Shown: piece after piece, positions 35,749 to 49,274 of the stretch | Position numbering within the stretch: position 1 is the first letter of the stretch | How the letters are laid out: each line of letters begins with the position of its first letter | Assembly: GCF_036711975.1 (NCBI RefSeq) | Contig: NC_091968.1 | Location: 16,430,001 to 16,494,000 of the forward strand | Reading direction: 5' to 3' | DNA length: 64,000 bases | From: Onthophagus taurus | Lineage: Eukaryota; Arthropoda; Insecta; Coleoptera; Scarabaeidae | Program-made: the position numbers and the translations under genes | Notes under the pieces: generated by a model | Databases searched by the model: none | The model's input: the letters and a program-made list of their open reading frames with translations, nothing else | Told to the model about the DNA's origin: nothing

Positions 35749-35820
35749 CCAATAATAAATAAATAAATAAATAAATAATAAAATAAATGAAAAAAAATAA
35801 AATAAATAAATAAATAAACT
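35749..35820 (+). repeat. AATA-type simple repeat tail of the LINE
   Basis: Reiterated AATA/AAATA units, followed by a short TTAAACCTAAAC string, before the right target duplication. Confidence 0.85.
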
Positions 35821-35831
35821 TAAACCTAAAC

Positions 35832-35844
35832 TTATGGTAATAAG
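35832..35844 (+). repeat. Target site duplication, right copy
   Basis: TTATGGTAATAAG, identical to 31461-31473. Confidence 0.9.
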
Positions 35845-35900
35845 AATAAATAGAAGGAGGATGTGGAATAGGGAAGATTTAGAATTTTTTTATTGTATTA

Positions 35901-37268
35901 CACTGTTGGAAATAATTCACGAGCACACCCTATACAATCTGAACGCGTGAAGATAAATCCATAATATTTACGGAGCACAAAGGTTTACTGTAGACGAGTT
36001 TATTCATCGAGTTTCGAGTTGTTCCGTCGCAGCATTGTTGACTGAGCCGCCCTTCCAAGTGGAACATTCCGTCGCTATGGAGACCGAAGTGGATGGAAAA
36101 CACCGGTCTTCTTAGTGTGGTGTGAGGGACCACATTGTTATCGTACTCTGTGCGCAATGGATGGGCGATCGCCTTACTTAAGCGAGGAATGTTTGTGTGT
36201 ATGCACATTGAGGGTGTATCGTTCTGTGAAATTGCGCGTCGTCTCGAGCGGTCGTTATCGGCAGTGCAATGGGCGTGGCGAGAATGGTCTCAGGTAGGAC
36301 ATAGGTACCTTCAGCCGTGGCCGGAACGTCGTATGTGTCCTCGTCAAGGCAACTTGGAGCTGTTTGGCCACCGGCAGGGGAAGGCGCACTCACTACGCGA
36401 ACTGTACGGCGGCGTTTGGTAGATAGTGGATTACGAGCGCGTCGTGCGATACAGCGGATTCCAGTAACACCCGAGCACCGCAGCATACGTCACGAGTGGG
36501 TCGACGCTAGGCATTAGTAGGTTGCCGAGTAGAGAGCCATTTTGTTTTCCGACGAATCAAGATTCGAATTGAGCACCGGTGATGCGCGAATTTTAGTTCG
36601 TCGGAGCCGTGGTGATCGTCTACTCGAGCAGTGTGTGCAAGAACGGCCTATCCACCGACAACCGAGCATTATGGTATGGGGTGCGATTACATATGGTGGA
36701 CGTACATGTCTGCTGCGTGTATAGCAGACCATGACGGGTCAACGATACGTAGATGAGGTGCTACGGTCCGTTGAGCTTTCCTATGTTCGGCGGCTCCCAG
36801 GTCTGCTATACATGCACGACAACGTACGACAGCACATCGGGCGTGTTGTACAGACCTTTGTGGAAGAGCACCGTATACAAATGCTTCCATGGCTAACTCG
36901 GTTTCCACATCTGAATCCGATCGAACATGTTTGGGACATGACTGGTCGGAGACTTCTACGTTATCCGGCTTCATCGGCTAACATTGAGGAGCTATGGAGG
37001 CGAGTTGAGGTGGCATGGTTGGCCATCCCTCTCGCTACAATACAGCGACTTATAGACTCCATGCCACGTCGTGTAGCGATGGTACGCGAACCTCACGGGG
37101 GATACTCTCGCTATTGATGTTTCTCCTCCCAGCAGAGTTATGCCGCTCTCCATGTGAGAGTAAGTTACACTACTTTAGTACTACTTCCATACCAATTTAC
37201 CATTTTATTGCGCTAGACACACGCGTTCAGATTATACAGGGTGTGCTCGTGAATTATTTCCAACAGTG
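35901..37268. mobile_element. Tc1-like DNA transposon D
   Basis: 1368 bp element with terminal inverted repeats of about 50 bp: CACTGTTGGAAATAATTCAC then GAGCACACCCTATA at the left and the complement at the right, both flanked by TA (35899-35900, 37269-37270). It encodes a decayed DD34E transposase. It lies about 55 bases after the CR1-like LINE. Confidence 0.9.
36135..37117 (+). pseudogene. Tc1-like transposase (DD34E), frameshifted
   Basis: 36135-36422 encodes the first helix-turn-helix (FCEIARRLERSLSAVQWAWREW); 36317-36517 in another frame gives TTRTVRRRLVDSGLRARR. 36539-36724 gives FSDESRFELSTGD and SIMVWGAITYGGRT, and 36731-37117 gives YMHDNVRQH and FPHLNPIEHVWD. The spacing from the second Asp to Glu is 34. 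There are at least two frame changes, a TAG at 36721-36723, and Asp to His in the usual SPDLNP. Not functional. Confidence 0.88.
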
Positions 37269-37272
37269 TATT

Positions 37273-37832
37273 ATTGTTTAGTTTACTTCACTTGGTTTGT
37301 ATTTGTAAGAGCATGATTGGGTCTGAGACAAGGACAAAATTGATGACGGACGTCATAATATCTTTTAAGACAATAGTTGTAACACCATGTCTGTGATGAT
37401 TATCTTTATTACCAGAGAAGTACAGGCATGTTGCACTTTGTTGGGACTGTTGTTGTTGGGCCAAAACCTAGATATCTTATTTAACTGATTCCCAAGATGT
37501 TGAGCATCAGTCTTTGCATTTCGTATGTATTATTATGCATTTTACTAAGTTTATACACGGACCTCACGTTCCATGTGCTAATCTTTAACTGATGTTTTCA
37601 TAGTTTTATTTATCACTGTTGGAGGTTAAACGATTCGATTTAAATGGTTTATTTTATTGTTCCCCATCATTATAAAGATATAATCACCAATACACCAAAT
37701 AATCAAACATAATAATAAATCTGACAGAAAAAAATTTATATTTCCTATCAAAATGGTATACAGAAAGATAAATATCTTACTAAACAAAATTCGTAGATAT
37801 TGTATATAATATATTAAAAGTCTTCATAACAT
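37273..37832. other. 3' flank/3' untranslated region of the SLC6-like gene
   Basis: AT-rich stretch downstream of the minus-strand SLC6-like stop codon. On the minus strand, AATAAA hexamers occur at 37658-37653 and 37653-37648, about 175 bases after the stop, and are plausible polyadenylation signals. No other gene seen. Confidence 0.45.
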
Positions 37833-38737
37833 TCAACTATCACTGGAAATCACACTTTTTGTTACAGTTCTTTCGTCCATTGTCGTACTCTCCATTGAAA
37901 CATCTCCCATCTTTTCAACATAGGCATTCCATTCAACTTCTAACTTATCCAGTTTAACGTGCTCAATACGACACCATTTTTGATATTCGGCCGGAAAGGA
38001 ACGGCTGCATCGATGTTTACACTTGAGCGTCGTCATCCTGTACCGTATTTCCCGATTTGGAAAAAAGTTCTTTCTATTTTCTTTATCGATAGGATTAAAC
38101 GGACTCCACTTCTCATTACTTTCAATAGCTTTCTCATCCTTTTTTCCTCGATTAACGCAACACCGATACATTCCAATTAACAAAACCGGAGCCAACGTCA
38201 TAACTGCATAAAGATACGCTAAAATCGGAATATATCCTCTCCCTCCACATATAAACGATCGATATTCGTGGTTATAAGCGACGAAAATAAATACGGAAAT
38301 AGCAAGAATAGGCGAAGTTTTCCAAAACGTTACCCAATATTTTTCCGGATTTACTCCAAAAGTAAATAAATAATCGTCTAATATGCGTCGACTTGAATAC
38401 GCGAAAAATAGAACCGTATTGAAAAGTAAAAATAATCCGGAAACGACGAACGGTTTTGAACATCGTTTGAAAGAGGCGACAAAGAAACCGCCGATGCTGG
38501 TAAGTATGACTACGTTGAAAAGAAAACTTCCGGCACAAATCGCAGAGTAAACGTAGAATTTGTAACGGTTTAATACGGGGAAACGTTGGCTTATCGAATC
38601 AGAAAGACAGATTACATTGTAAAGTGGTGCTAGAATACCGATGTAAAAAAGGCCGCTGTACCAAATGGGGATAGTTAATCGACGGATTCCAGTTTGGTCT
38701 AAAATATCGGGGATGAAGGAGAAAAGTATATGGAAAC
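37833..38737 (-). CDS. SLC6-like gene, exon 7 (TM8 to C-terminus)
   Basis: A 905-base last exon after acceptor TTCTGTTACAG. It encodes TM8 to TM12 (FHILFSFIPDIL, YSGLFYIGILAPLY, SIGGFFVAS, SSRRILDDYLFTFGVNPEKY, YWVTFWKTSPILAISVF, LAYLYAVMTLAPVLLIGMY) and a long cytoplasmic tail of about 120 residues beginning KWSPFNPIDKENR, rich in charged residues. Frame fully open to TGA at 37833. Confidence 0.88.
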
Positions 38738-41700
38738 CTGTAACAGAAAAATAAAATTAAATTAAATTGGGTTGTTAAATGCTACAATTTTAATTAATAT
38801 TGTTTATCTACGACTGCTTGGATAAGTCATCATTACCACACTCGTCTGAGGTGATTTGAGTTACGTAATGAAGTTCATTACCGCACTGGTTTCATTACGT
38901 AACGGATGTTTAGCCCAATTAGAACAGACTTAATTTATTGAAACAAGCAACAATACAAAAGAAAAAGTGCTACTTATTTAAAGAGAAACAATACTATTTG
39001 TTATAAACATTAATTGTTATGTTTTGACATTTCGAAACACTTATTCCAGATGAGTAAACATGTTATTGAAACTGGAATTAATTCAAAATTGTCAACAATA
39101 ATTTCAAAATATTTTTATAAATGCCAAAATAGACCTTTTTAAAGAAATTGATTTTTAAGTAATTTTTAGCAGTCGTAGATAAAATGTTGTATATCACACG
39201 TGGGCTAGAGCATAATAATAGTACGGTGTGATTACATGACTCGGTCTACGACCTCGTCGTGCAATTCTCCACACTCATGCAATTATGTTTCTAGCCCACT
39301 TGTAATATAAATAACTATTATGCCCGTTTTCATGATCCACATTATCATTAAAAGATTAAGAATATATTCGTTTAAACTTATACATAATTAACTTTAAGCA
39401 CTTTAATAGAACTTTTAGATAAACAAATCTGGAATATCAATAAATATAAAGATGTTGATACATTCATTAATATAGCTAATTAACACAATTAGCAGCAATT
39501 CGATTATTGTGAAGTGAGTATATTACCGAAAGCTGGTAGGTGCTTGAATCAATGTATTCTGTATATCAATAAATAATAATTTATTTTCATAATTTCTGAA
39601 CTTGTGTAATAAAATCTTCACTAGTTAGTATACCATCATAGGTGCACGTTGAAAATTGCTAAAAAAAGCTGCTCACCTGGATCAGGTGTTACAAGTACCA
39701 CGATAGTAAACGCTCTCAAAATCAACAACTATGGGATACATCTTTTCGCTTTAGCGGATGCCGAAGTGATGTGTTTTTATTAATCGTGGAATGTAAAGGG
39801 AAACCCAGAAATAGTTTTAATGAGTTTTTCTAACTTTTAGGTAAAAATATGGGAGTTTTACTGTCTACACCATTCTACACACTAACCGCCATACCTTTGC
39901 GTTATAATATAAAAGATACGTAAAAAAATCTGTTTTTTTTTTAATTAGATTTCTTAATGGAGCGCAAGTATAACATTTGTAAAGTAACCCAAATGTTGAA
40001 ATACAGAACAAAAGAGTCTCTTCCTTTATACATCTCGGATTTTGCACCGTTCGAGGATGTAAAAAGAATCCATGAAATAACAAACATATTAGGAATGTGT
40101 GTCAAAATCGAAGAGTACAGAAAGCCAAAACAAATGCCCCAGTGCAAAAGGTGTTAAGTTGGAGCCACACCAAAGCTTACTGCCACAAAAATCTGAGATG
40201 TGTTAAATGTGCTGGTGAACACTAAATGTTTCAACTGTGGACAAAATCATCCAGCGAATCAACCATTACAATATTTATCACACAATTCACCCGAGTACGG
40301 CTCGAGGTGGAAGTGAAATTATTATTAAAAGGAATATTGACCACTATTTGAACAATACAATTAGTACTGAACGACATCAAACTACAGTGGTAAAAGTTCA
40401 AACTGCTAATGGCTTAATATCTGTAGGAGCAACGTACATAACACCGAGACATAATGTCAAAAGAGAAGATTATCGGGAAATTCTACTACATTTTGACAAC
40501 AAATTTATACTTGGAGGAGACTTTAATGCAAAACATATGTCTTGGGGTTCTCGCTTGACAAATAAAAAGGAAAAGAACTGAACCATGCAATAGTGGCCCT
40601 AAATTGTGAGGTGCTCTCCACTGGGAAGCCAACTTACTGGCCAATAGATAGAAGTAAAATTCCGGACCTGCTTGATTTTTTTATTACGAAAAATATATCG
40701 CTTAACTTCGTAAACATAGAAGAAGAGTTAGGGCTGAACTCAGATCACTCACCAGTAATTATTACTCTAAATAACAAAGTATGTAACAAAGAACCCTTTT
40801 TATCACTCACTAATAAACTCACTAATTGGAATCTATTTCAACAAACATTAGATAATAAAATTCATCTTAATGCTCTTATGATGAAAAACGAAGACATTGA
40901 CAATGAAGTAGAAAAGTTCTTAAAAGACATACAAAACGCAGCTTGGGCCTCAACACCAATTTTAACACCAAAACCTAAATCTAATATTTATCCTAATTTC
41001 ATTAGAGACAAAATTGCAAAAAAACGGAAAGCGAGAAAGAAATGGCAAACCAATAGAATTCCTAGTCATAAAACTAAATTAAATAAAATAATAGCCGAAT
41101 TAAGAGCATTAACATATAGCCACAAAGATAATAATATTCAAAATTACTGAAAAGACCTTACTGACGATAGATTGACGGAAGGCAACAAGAAAACTTAAAG
41201 TTCCAAAAACACATACACTTCCAATTCGAAATAATAATGGAAATTGGGCTAACAGCAATCAAGAAAAAGTTAATTTTCTTGCTGAACATCTGAAAGAATC
41301 TTTTACATCAGACAGTCCAACAACTATGCTAAATAGTGTTCCTAGCGTAATTCAAAGTGGTCAGCAGAGAAAAGAAAGAACTGTATTATGAAATACAAAA
41401 ACTAAATATAAAAAAATCAGTATGACCTAATTAATAGAGAAACATTGAAACATCTACCAAAACGGGCGAACAGAAATACTTCCCAAGCATATGGAAAGTT
41501 GCTGAAATAATGTGTGTCAAATACCAAAACCTGGTAAACCCCCACAGGTGTTACATCATATAGGCCAATCTCATTATTACCATTACAATCAAAACTGCTT
41601 GAAAAATTACTATTAAAAAGACTAAAACCTGTTATAGAAGAAAAAGCCCTAATACCAACACATCAATTTGAGTTTCGGAATAAACATGCAACAATAGACC

Positions 41701-44700
41701 AAGTGCATAGAATAACGAATACTATCGAAATAGCAATGGAAGAAAATAAAGTCTGCTCCGCCGTATTTCTAGATGCTGCACAAGCTTTCGACAAAGTCTG
41801 GTTAGATGGTTTAAATTACAAACTAGACCAAATATTACCATCAATGTACAGTCAATTATTAATATCGTATCTTTCTGATCGATATTTTAGAGTAAAATAC
41901 GAAAACGCTTATTCACCACTACATGAAATACGAGCCGGAGTTCCTCAGGGAAGTGTGCTCGGTTCATCACTGTACAGGGTGGTTCAAATTCGATGTCCGA
42001 ATAGGCTAACTCGGAAACTATAAGAGTTAGAAAAAAAGTAGCTAACATGTCATGATCTCGTTTTTCGAGAAACTGCTAATACCGAAAACCTCATAGCGCT
42101 ATCGTCTTTTGTTTTTCCCCTAGAGGCCAAAATTGAAAATATCGTAAAACCAGCAAGCGCAATTATCTTGGTTATTATTATAGCTGGAGTATTATAACTA
42201 CGACATTATATAGACACTTTTTTACAGTGAATTTGATGACGTAGTCAAAAAAATTTTTTCAGTTTTAGATTTTGAGATATTATCACAATGTTCGTTTCTT
42301 TAAATGGAAACAACCACTGATTATTCGCTTATTAAATTCGATATTTTTTTCTGATTACAAAAATATAGGGTTTGACAGGTCTATTTCTTATTGTTTTAGA
42401 ATAAAGCTAAAAATTAACTTTTCTTTTAGTGTTTTCCAAGAACTTAAATTTACAGTTTCCTGTAAATTAGGGTACTATAATTAAAAATTAAAAAAACATA
42501 TTTCTGATATTTGAAACAAATATATTTGTTGAACTATTTAATTTATATATGTAATTATACAAAAGTTGGAATAGACTGCATTATTTCACATTTTTTATTA
42601 ATATTTAATATTATTCTTAAATGACTTAATAAATTATTGATAGATGGTGCCATATGTTTTTTTTTAATTCAAATAAACATAGCAACACTTGTTTGTATTC
42701 AAAAATTTTCAGAAGTGTCACTTTAAAAATCCTGTTTTTTAAGATGGATTATGAAAAGTTTAACATGTTAGAATGTTACATATTAGAAAATAAAGTAAAT
42801 TTTATATAAATTTTTAGTAGAATAATTTTTAGTTATAGTACCGTAATTTACAGGAAACTGTAAATTTAATTTCGTCGACGACACTATATAGATGGAAATT
42901 TTATAAAAAAAGTTTATTTTTAGCTTTATTCTAAAACAATAACAAATAGACCTTTCGAACCCTATATTTTTGTAATTAGAAAAAAATAACGAATTTAATA
43001 AGCGAATAATCAGTGGTTGTTTCCATTTAAAAAAACGAACATTGTGATAATATCTCAAATTCTAAAACCGACAACATTTTTTTGACTACGTCATCAAATT
43101 CTCTGTAAAAAAGTGTCCATATAATGTCTTAGTTATAATACTCCACCTATAATAATAATAACCAAGATAATTACATTTGCGGGTTTTACGATATTTTCAA
43201 TTTTGGCCTCTAGCGGAAAAACAAAAGACGATAGCGCTATGAGGTTTTCGGCATTAGCACTTTCTCGAAAAACGAGATCATGACATGTCAGCTACTTTTC
43301 TTCTAACTCTTATAATTTTCGAGTTAGCCTATTCGGACATCGAATTTGAACCACCCTGTACTTACTCTACACATTCGACCTTCCTCAGGTACCAGAAACT
43401 TTAACAGCTAGATTCGCAGATGACACAGCGATCTTGGCTGTTGCAGAAAATGAAGTAGTTGCAGCAAATAAGTTACAATTGGCCTTAAATTTAATAGAAA
43501 ACTGGACCAAACGATGGCTAATAAAACTAAATACAAATAAATCGACATACATAAACCTTACTTATAAGAAAGTAAACTATGTCCCAGTACACATAAATGG
43601 CAATGCTGTCCCTTACGCCGACACCGCAAAATATCTTGATATGACGCTGGATGCCAAACTCAAATGGAAAGCTCATGTCAAAAAAAAAGTGAGGAACTTG
43701 ATATCAAATTTAGACACCTATATTGGCTTATTGGCAGAAAATCAACGCTATCACTAAGTAACAAGTTACTAATATACAAGCGAGTATTAAAACCAAAATG
43801 GACACACGGAATCCAACTGCGGGGTTGTACCTGCAAGACAAATTCAAGTCTGATTCAAAGATTCCAGAACAAAGTACTAAGGTGTATAGTGAATGCACCC
43901 TGGTATATAAGAAACACCGACCTCCATCGCGACTTGAAAGTAGCATCGGTGTCATCAGAAATTGCATCATTCGCATCTAAACATGAGAAGAGAATGCACG
44001 ATCATCCCAACATCGAGGCCATTCAGCTTCTCGACAACGAGGATGTCCTGCGTTGCCTTCAGAGGATGAAGCCGTTCGATTTAGTGACTTAGTGCCCTAG
44101 TTGATTCAAACGCGAGCAATAGTGCCGAATTATAACAAAAGCAATAATACTCTAAACGTGTGGTCCGCGTATCGCAGTGTGTTTTGTGTTTCGGTCTTAA
44201 AACGGTAAAAACATGACAATATTTATCAATTTTATTATGGGTAAAGCAGACTGGACCACTAGGAAAAGCTACAAAACATTATCTAGTTTAATTTGGTGTT
44301 AAAAATAAGTAACTAATTAGTATGTATTTACTAGGTGTTATACAGTTGTGCTATGCATAATATAGAAAAAAAAAAGATTTCTTAATAACAATATAGTCAG
44401 AACATAGAGGGCTCAACATAGAGGTTGATAATCTCGATACCTTTGCAAATAAGGTAGCCAACGATTTCTAGTATTCAAAGTATTCTTTTTTTAAAGCATT
44501 TCATAGTACTATTTCATAGTATGTTCCTTAGTATACATATTTAAGATAATTTTAAGTCTAATTCTCCATTTCTTCAAGGAGGGCCATATGAAGCAAATAT
44601 GTTCAATGCCATAACGCAAAATGTGACGTAATCTATTCACCGACCTATCCTACAAAATCATGTTTTCAAGTATCGGTACAATTTGATGTCAGTGATCAAC

Positions 44701-47700
44701 AGCGCCATGTATATTCCTCCCGATCCTGATCCTATCTGTGTTGTGATGTTTGGCACATACGGTTTTCATTTTGTTTTTCTCTTCCTTCCAGGCCTTGTCT
44801 GCCCAGTTCAGTCTGTTCTAAGCAACCTCTCTCTCACTCCTATGGCGCCACAGCTCAAATAGAGCCTTGGCCTTCTTTATCTTTTGCCTCCAGTACTGCC
44901 GATTAACACTCTCTTGAGGGACTCTCTTCCAGGTTCCGACGCACATGAATCGTTGTGTTCGTGCTTCCTTCGTTTTTGTAGCCTCCTTCATAATCTCTTG
45001 CTTTGCTTATTCGTCTGGCTCATTCATGCCACGTTGCGGTATTTCAAGCTGACAATTTTTGAGATTCCTTGAACAGCTGGTTAAGTTATATGGTTATGTT
45101 GTATCGCCTTCTTAATATCACATCCCTCTTTATTGGAACAAAGATTTTCCTCAGTATTTTTCTTTAAAATACTTACAACTTATTTTCTACACTCTCTGTC
45201 ATAATCGATGTCTGTTTTATCGACTCTAATTTTTGACTATCTATGTACAGTTTTGAGTATGTATTATATAGACACAGAGTATATAGATCAGAGCTTGACT
45301 CCTCACTTCTTTAGCATTGTGCTCAGTGTATGTTTATTAAATTCTCTGACCAGGGACGTTTGAGGATACGGTTTGTTCAACGTCAAGAAACCCAACTTGG
45401 AAGACCAAAGATTCTTCTATAGGGGTTACCATTACTTAGCCGATGTGTTCAAGTTTCAAGACGCCTTAGTGAGAGCCTTGCATTTCCTGAGGAACACGAA
45501 CGGGGACGTAGAGGTAGGATTTCTTGGTGCGTCTTCAGTAGATTGTGAAAAATTTCCCAGTTTTATTCATCCCAGAAATCGGCATTTTATGCTGCTTCCG
45601 AGACTCCTTCACCAATCGTGTGAACCCCGTTCTTTGATTTCACACAGTTCTGTTACCTATGTTGCCTGCAGTATCAGTAATTTGCGTTTAGATACTATTA
45701 TTTCCCCAATTATGCCATTAAGTGATAAAAATATTGCGGCTGGTGCGGTCTTGTCTACCCTATCTGTATCTGACTGGTAAGCATAACTTTGCTATCGACA
45801 ACCTCAACGAAATACTTGGTAGCCATTTCGGCAACAATGTCGATATCGGCAATTTAGAGGGTTTCATATCTTGTGGGATTTTATTCTCGTTAAATGAGCG
45901 ATTTTGGTTTTCTCAGCTTCAAGGTTTTCTTAACCTGGTAATTCATCTCATATGCTGTTAATTTGCATTTGAATTGTATGTTACTCTCTAGTTAGGGTAA
46001 TGATCTCGGAAATTGCGATGATTTGATGATATTCCTTCCCTCAACACACTATATTATACAAGGCGAGTGATTCTTGTTATTGTGGAGGAGCTGGGATTCG
46101 GTTGCACACATACACCTTAACTATTTCCGAAGTCTAGTATCTCGTACTGCAATTTGTTGTAGTACCCAGATGATGAGGCTGTAGTACAGCCTCATGATCT
46201 GGGTACAGCCTTAGTACAGCCTTAGCGTAGAATTGATTGAACCAGTGATCTTATATGTGGACATGCCATCGTATTTTTTAGTTAGAGCGTTCTGGTCCTG
46301 CTTGAGAAAGCCAGAGGCAAAGTTTTTTTTCTTGCCGAGCTGTACCATGAGGTACAGATGTTAAAGAGAAGTCCGTCGAAAGTCGATTCCATATTGTTGG
46401 ATTTGATCGTCAGAATATCGTCTCCGCAGTAGTTCATCATGCAGCATGTATCAGTCATTGCCAAGATTAACAGGAAAATGAGACGAATGTATCACTTTAT
46501 AGTGTAACCCATCAGCAGCAACAGCATCTACGAAGCATATCTTCCCAAAATGTGCAAAAGCGGATTCAAATCACTGTTGATTTTGTGAAAGTACTCTAGA
46601 GCACCATATTGTAGCGCTCGTTTTCATAATGTACTGCTGATTGGTGTCTGAGCAGGTAATACCATAACTGCTTTATTCCATAAAAAATCATCCCCGATTT
46701 GTTTGTAATTTTAAATTTATATAGCTCGTGCAAAAGGTTAGTCGGTGGACTTAACACTTACATCAATTAATTAACGATGTGTTGTCACGACGCAGGAAAA
46801 TAAATTTTGCATAAACAACAGCTCAAGCTGTTTATTGTTGGTCGATCTCGTAACTCCACTACATCAACTGTAATTCAATGACACAGATAATCGATGGTCA
46901 TAGCACCCAATTTGTATTTTTGCTAAGTGTAGGTGTTTATGGTGTTCTGCCAATGAAACCGTACACAATTACTTCACCCAGGTAAACAATTGCAAATCCT
47001 CGATGGTGTCCCGAAAGAACCTCTATCGTTTTATTCATTTTGGGTGGAAGAGCAGAAACTGATAATTGCATTGGCCCAATCTGTGGTGAACTATACAGCA
47101 ATTCTTCTATGGGTGGGCAGTTGAGAGTCTAGGCAAATCACCTATTGGCTTTCCGCAAATATTGAAAAACAGACCAAAAGTAGAGCAAAACCACTTTCTA
47201 TTTTCGGGGTTGCAGGATATACATATGACATAATCTAGTTTATATAATAAAAATAAGTACATCGATCAAAATGCTTTCCCTTTATCACCACTAATTAAAA
47301 ATCTACGCCACATTACATTTTAAGATGCTGCTGATGATTCTTTCCAAAAGAAGTATCAGTAGCAATCTGTAAAAGACGCCAACCAAAAAGTGTAATATGG
47401 TGTGGTGCTGGATTTCATAAGAAGTGTTAGAGACTTTATTTTATAAACTATTAGCTTGTATTTTTATTTTAAAAGTAATTTAGTATAAGTCACTTTAGCT
47501 AGTTGATTATGAATTCGGTCGTAGAACTAATAATTAAAATAAAGTACTTATGAAGAAAAAATTAAATAAATAAAAAGTACTTACCGGTAATTACTAGACA
47601 TTTTGAATTGACGAGTTTCAAATGATACAGGAGTTCTTGACATATTAAAGAACTTGTACAGGCGATGAACGAGAAAATGACAATTTTTATATGCGACGCT

Positions 47701-49235
47701 AAAATAATTGCAAATTTTGTGTCTATCGATTTTGGTTTGATCGTTGACAGCCAGATTATATATCCAAAACCGGTTGGTCTCACAGTATATAAAAATATGT
47801 CTGACCAAAACTGAAATAATGAAAACAACAAATAAATAAAATATGCTATAGTTTGTGTATTCAACTATACAGCTTAAGGTATTAATTTAATTTATAACAT
47901 TTTTGGTTATATCGTAGCTATTTTGTTAAAATTACACTTAAGAGATTTGTAAGTTTTGATAGATTTACTAATTTTCTACATAGAAAAATAAATAACATTG
48001 CTTTCAATTGCTTGACTATGTGACAAGCATTTAGTATTTTGGCGGCAATCGTCAGTTTTAAATCACTTTCAATCATTTTAGTTACACACCAATAAAGTGT
48101 TAATAATAAAAAATATTATGCTCAAAACTACTTAGGCATGAAATAAGTAGTACACGCGCAGTAAGAAAGAGGTGGTGTGCTAAATCGAGGTTATGCTTAA
48201 CTGTCGACTAAGTAGTGTACTAGTGGAAAAAATTAGGCTTAAAAGAGAGCTAACGAGATATAGTACTCTATAAATGATTCAGAAACGAGATTAAGAAGTT
48301 AAATCAATTACTTGTAAAGCTTAGGAGAATATTGGCAGAAGAGATGTTATAGAATTACGACTTCCGTTAATAGACATAGAGGAACTGAGTCTATCTGTAC
48401 AATGCATGCTTAAGGAGAAGTTCTTTCTTGGATCTTGGAAGGACTGAAAAAAAGCGTGGCAACAAGACAAATTTGCATGCACATTAAGTTGAATATACTG
48501 TTCGAACTAATAACTAGAGGAAGGGTTCATAAAGAAATTAAGCAGGAAAAAGGTCTACCTAATGAACAATATGGGTTTCCAAAGGAAAGGTAACTACTAT
48601 ACAGGTGATGAAGAGAGTTGAAGGTTTGCAGACGTGTTTTCTTCTTTCTTTGTGGGGATGTTAATATAGGCTTGAGAAGTATTTTGAAGTAATCATTTTG
48701 TTAATCATCAAGCGCTATATCAAACAAAATATTGAACGAGTTGCCTTCAAAGTATATAGAGACCCGGAAGTATTATGATTATAGATCCAGCAAGCGAGGT
48801 AGGAAGCACCTCGCTCCTGCTCATACCCTAGAATCCCATCTATGAGATGGTCAGAGATATGCAATCTGAACTGCGTTCAAGTAAGATGAACACCTTGATT
48901 AGGTTGTTGAAAATTGTTGTTTGCGTGAGCAAGTAGCGTATCTTATATCTCGTGATTATGATTTAGAACAGTAACTTCGTCATAAATTTACTGAAAGTGC
49001 TTGCTGCACTTGCTTCTCAAGTGGGATTTAATATGTAGCATGTGGATACCATTTGCTGTATCTCTCATTTGTAATTTCCAAAATCGTATTCCTAGATTTA
49101 TTATGGTACTTTTTTGTGGTCGCCTTAAACGTGATTCTTTTCTGTCTGCTTGTAATCAAAACAGAAAATCTATGCCGTTGACTTCAACACCAAGATTGTC
49201 CATTAATTTTATCAATTGACTATGTCACCTATATA

Positions 49236-49274
<39 letters not shown>

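Larger units (their letters stand above)
31474..35831 (+). mobile_element. Full-length CR1-like LINE with two intact ORFs
   Basis: A 4.36 kb non-LTR retrotransposon bounded by a perfect 13 bp duplication. Order: 5' untranslated region (31474-31744), ORF1 (31745-32653), ORF2 (32703-35525), 3' untranslated region and an AATA-type simple repeat tail (about 35749-35820). Both ORFs are open, and base composition is less AT-rich than the surroundings. Full length, undamaged ORFs and an exact duplication point to a recent insertion. The PHD-type ORF1 and the RT style fit the CR1 group of the Jockey superfamily; assignment to a named family is not possible here. Confidence 0.9.

Noticed and set aside
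35749..35820. CRISPR-like or satellite array
   Set aside because: It is a simple AATA repeat at the 3' end of a LINE, without spacers.
38860..38905. TTACGTAATGAA palindrome in intron 6 as a regulatory site
   Set aside because: Short hairpin typical of MITE debris; nothing links it to regulation.
42272..42484. Matching small frames on opposite strands in foldbacks A and B as possible genes
   Set aside because: Their near identity is explained by the palindrome arms; length and frames are not kept between copies.
45373..45780. 135-codon plus-strand frame as a host gene
   Set aside because: The opposite strand shows R1/I-type RT remnants, so the plus frame is likely a shadow.
47581..47808. 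75-codon minus frame overlapping SLC6-like exon 5
   Set aside because: Out of frame with the SLC6 reading; the frame giving FWSDIF and TGFGYII is the real one.
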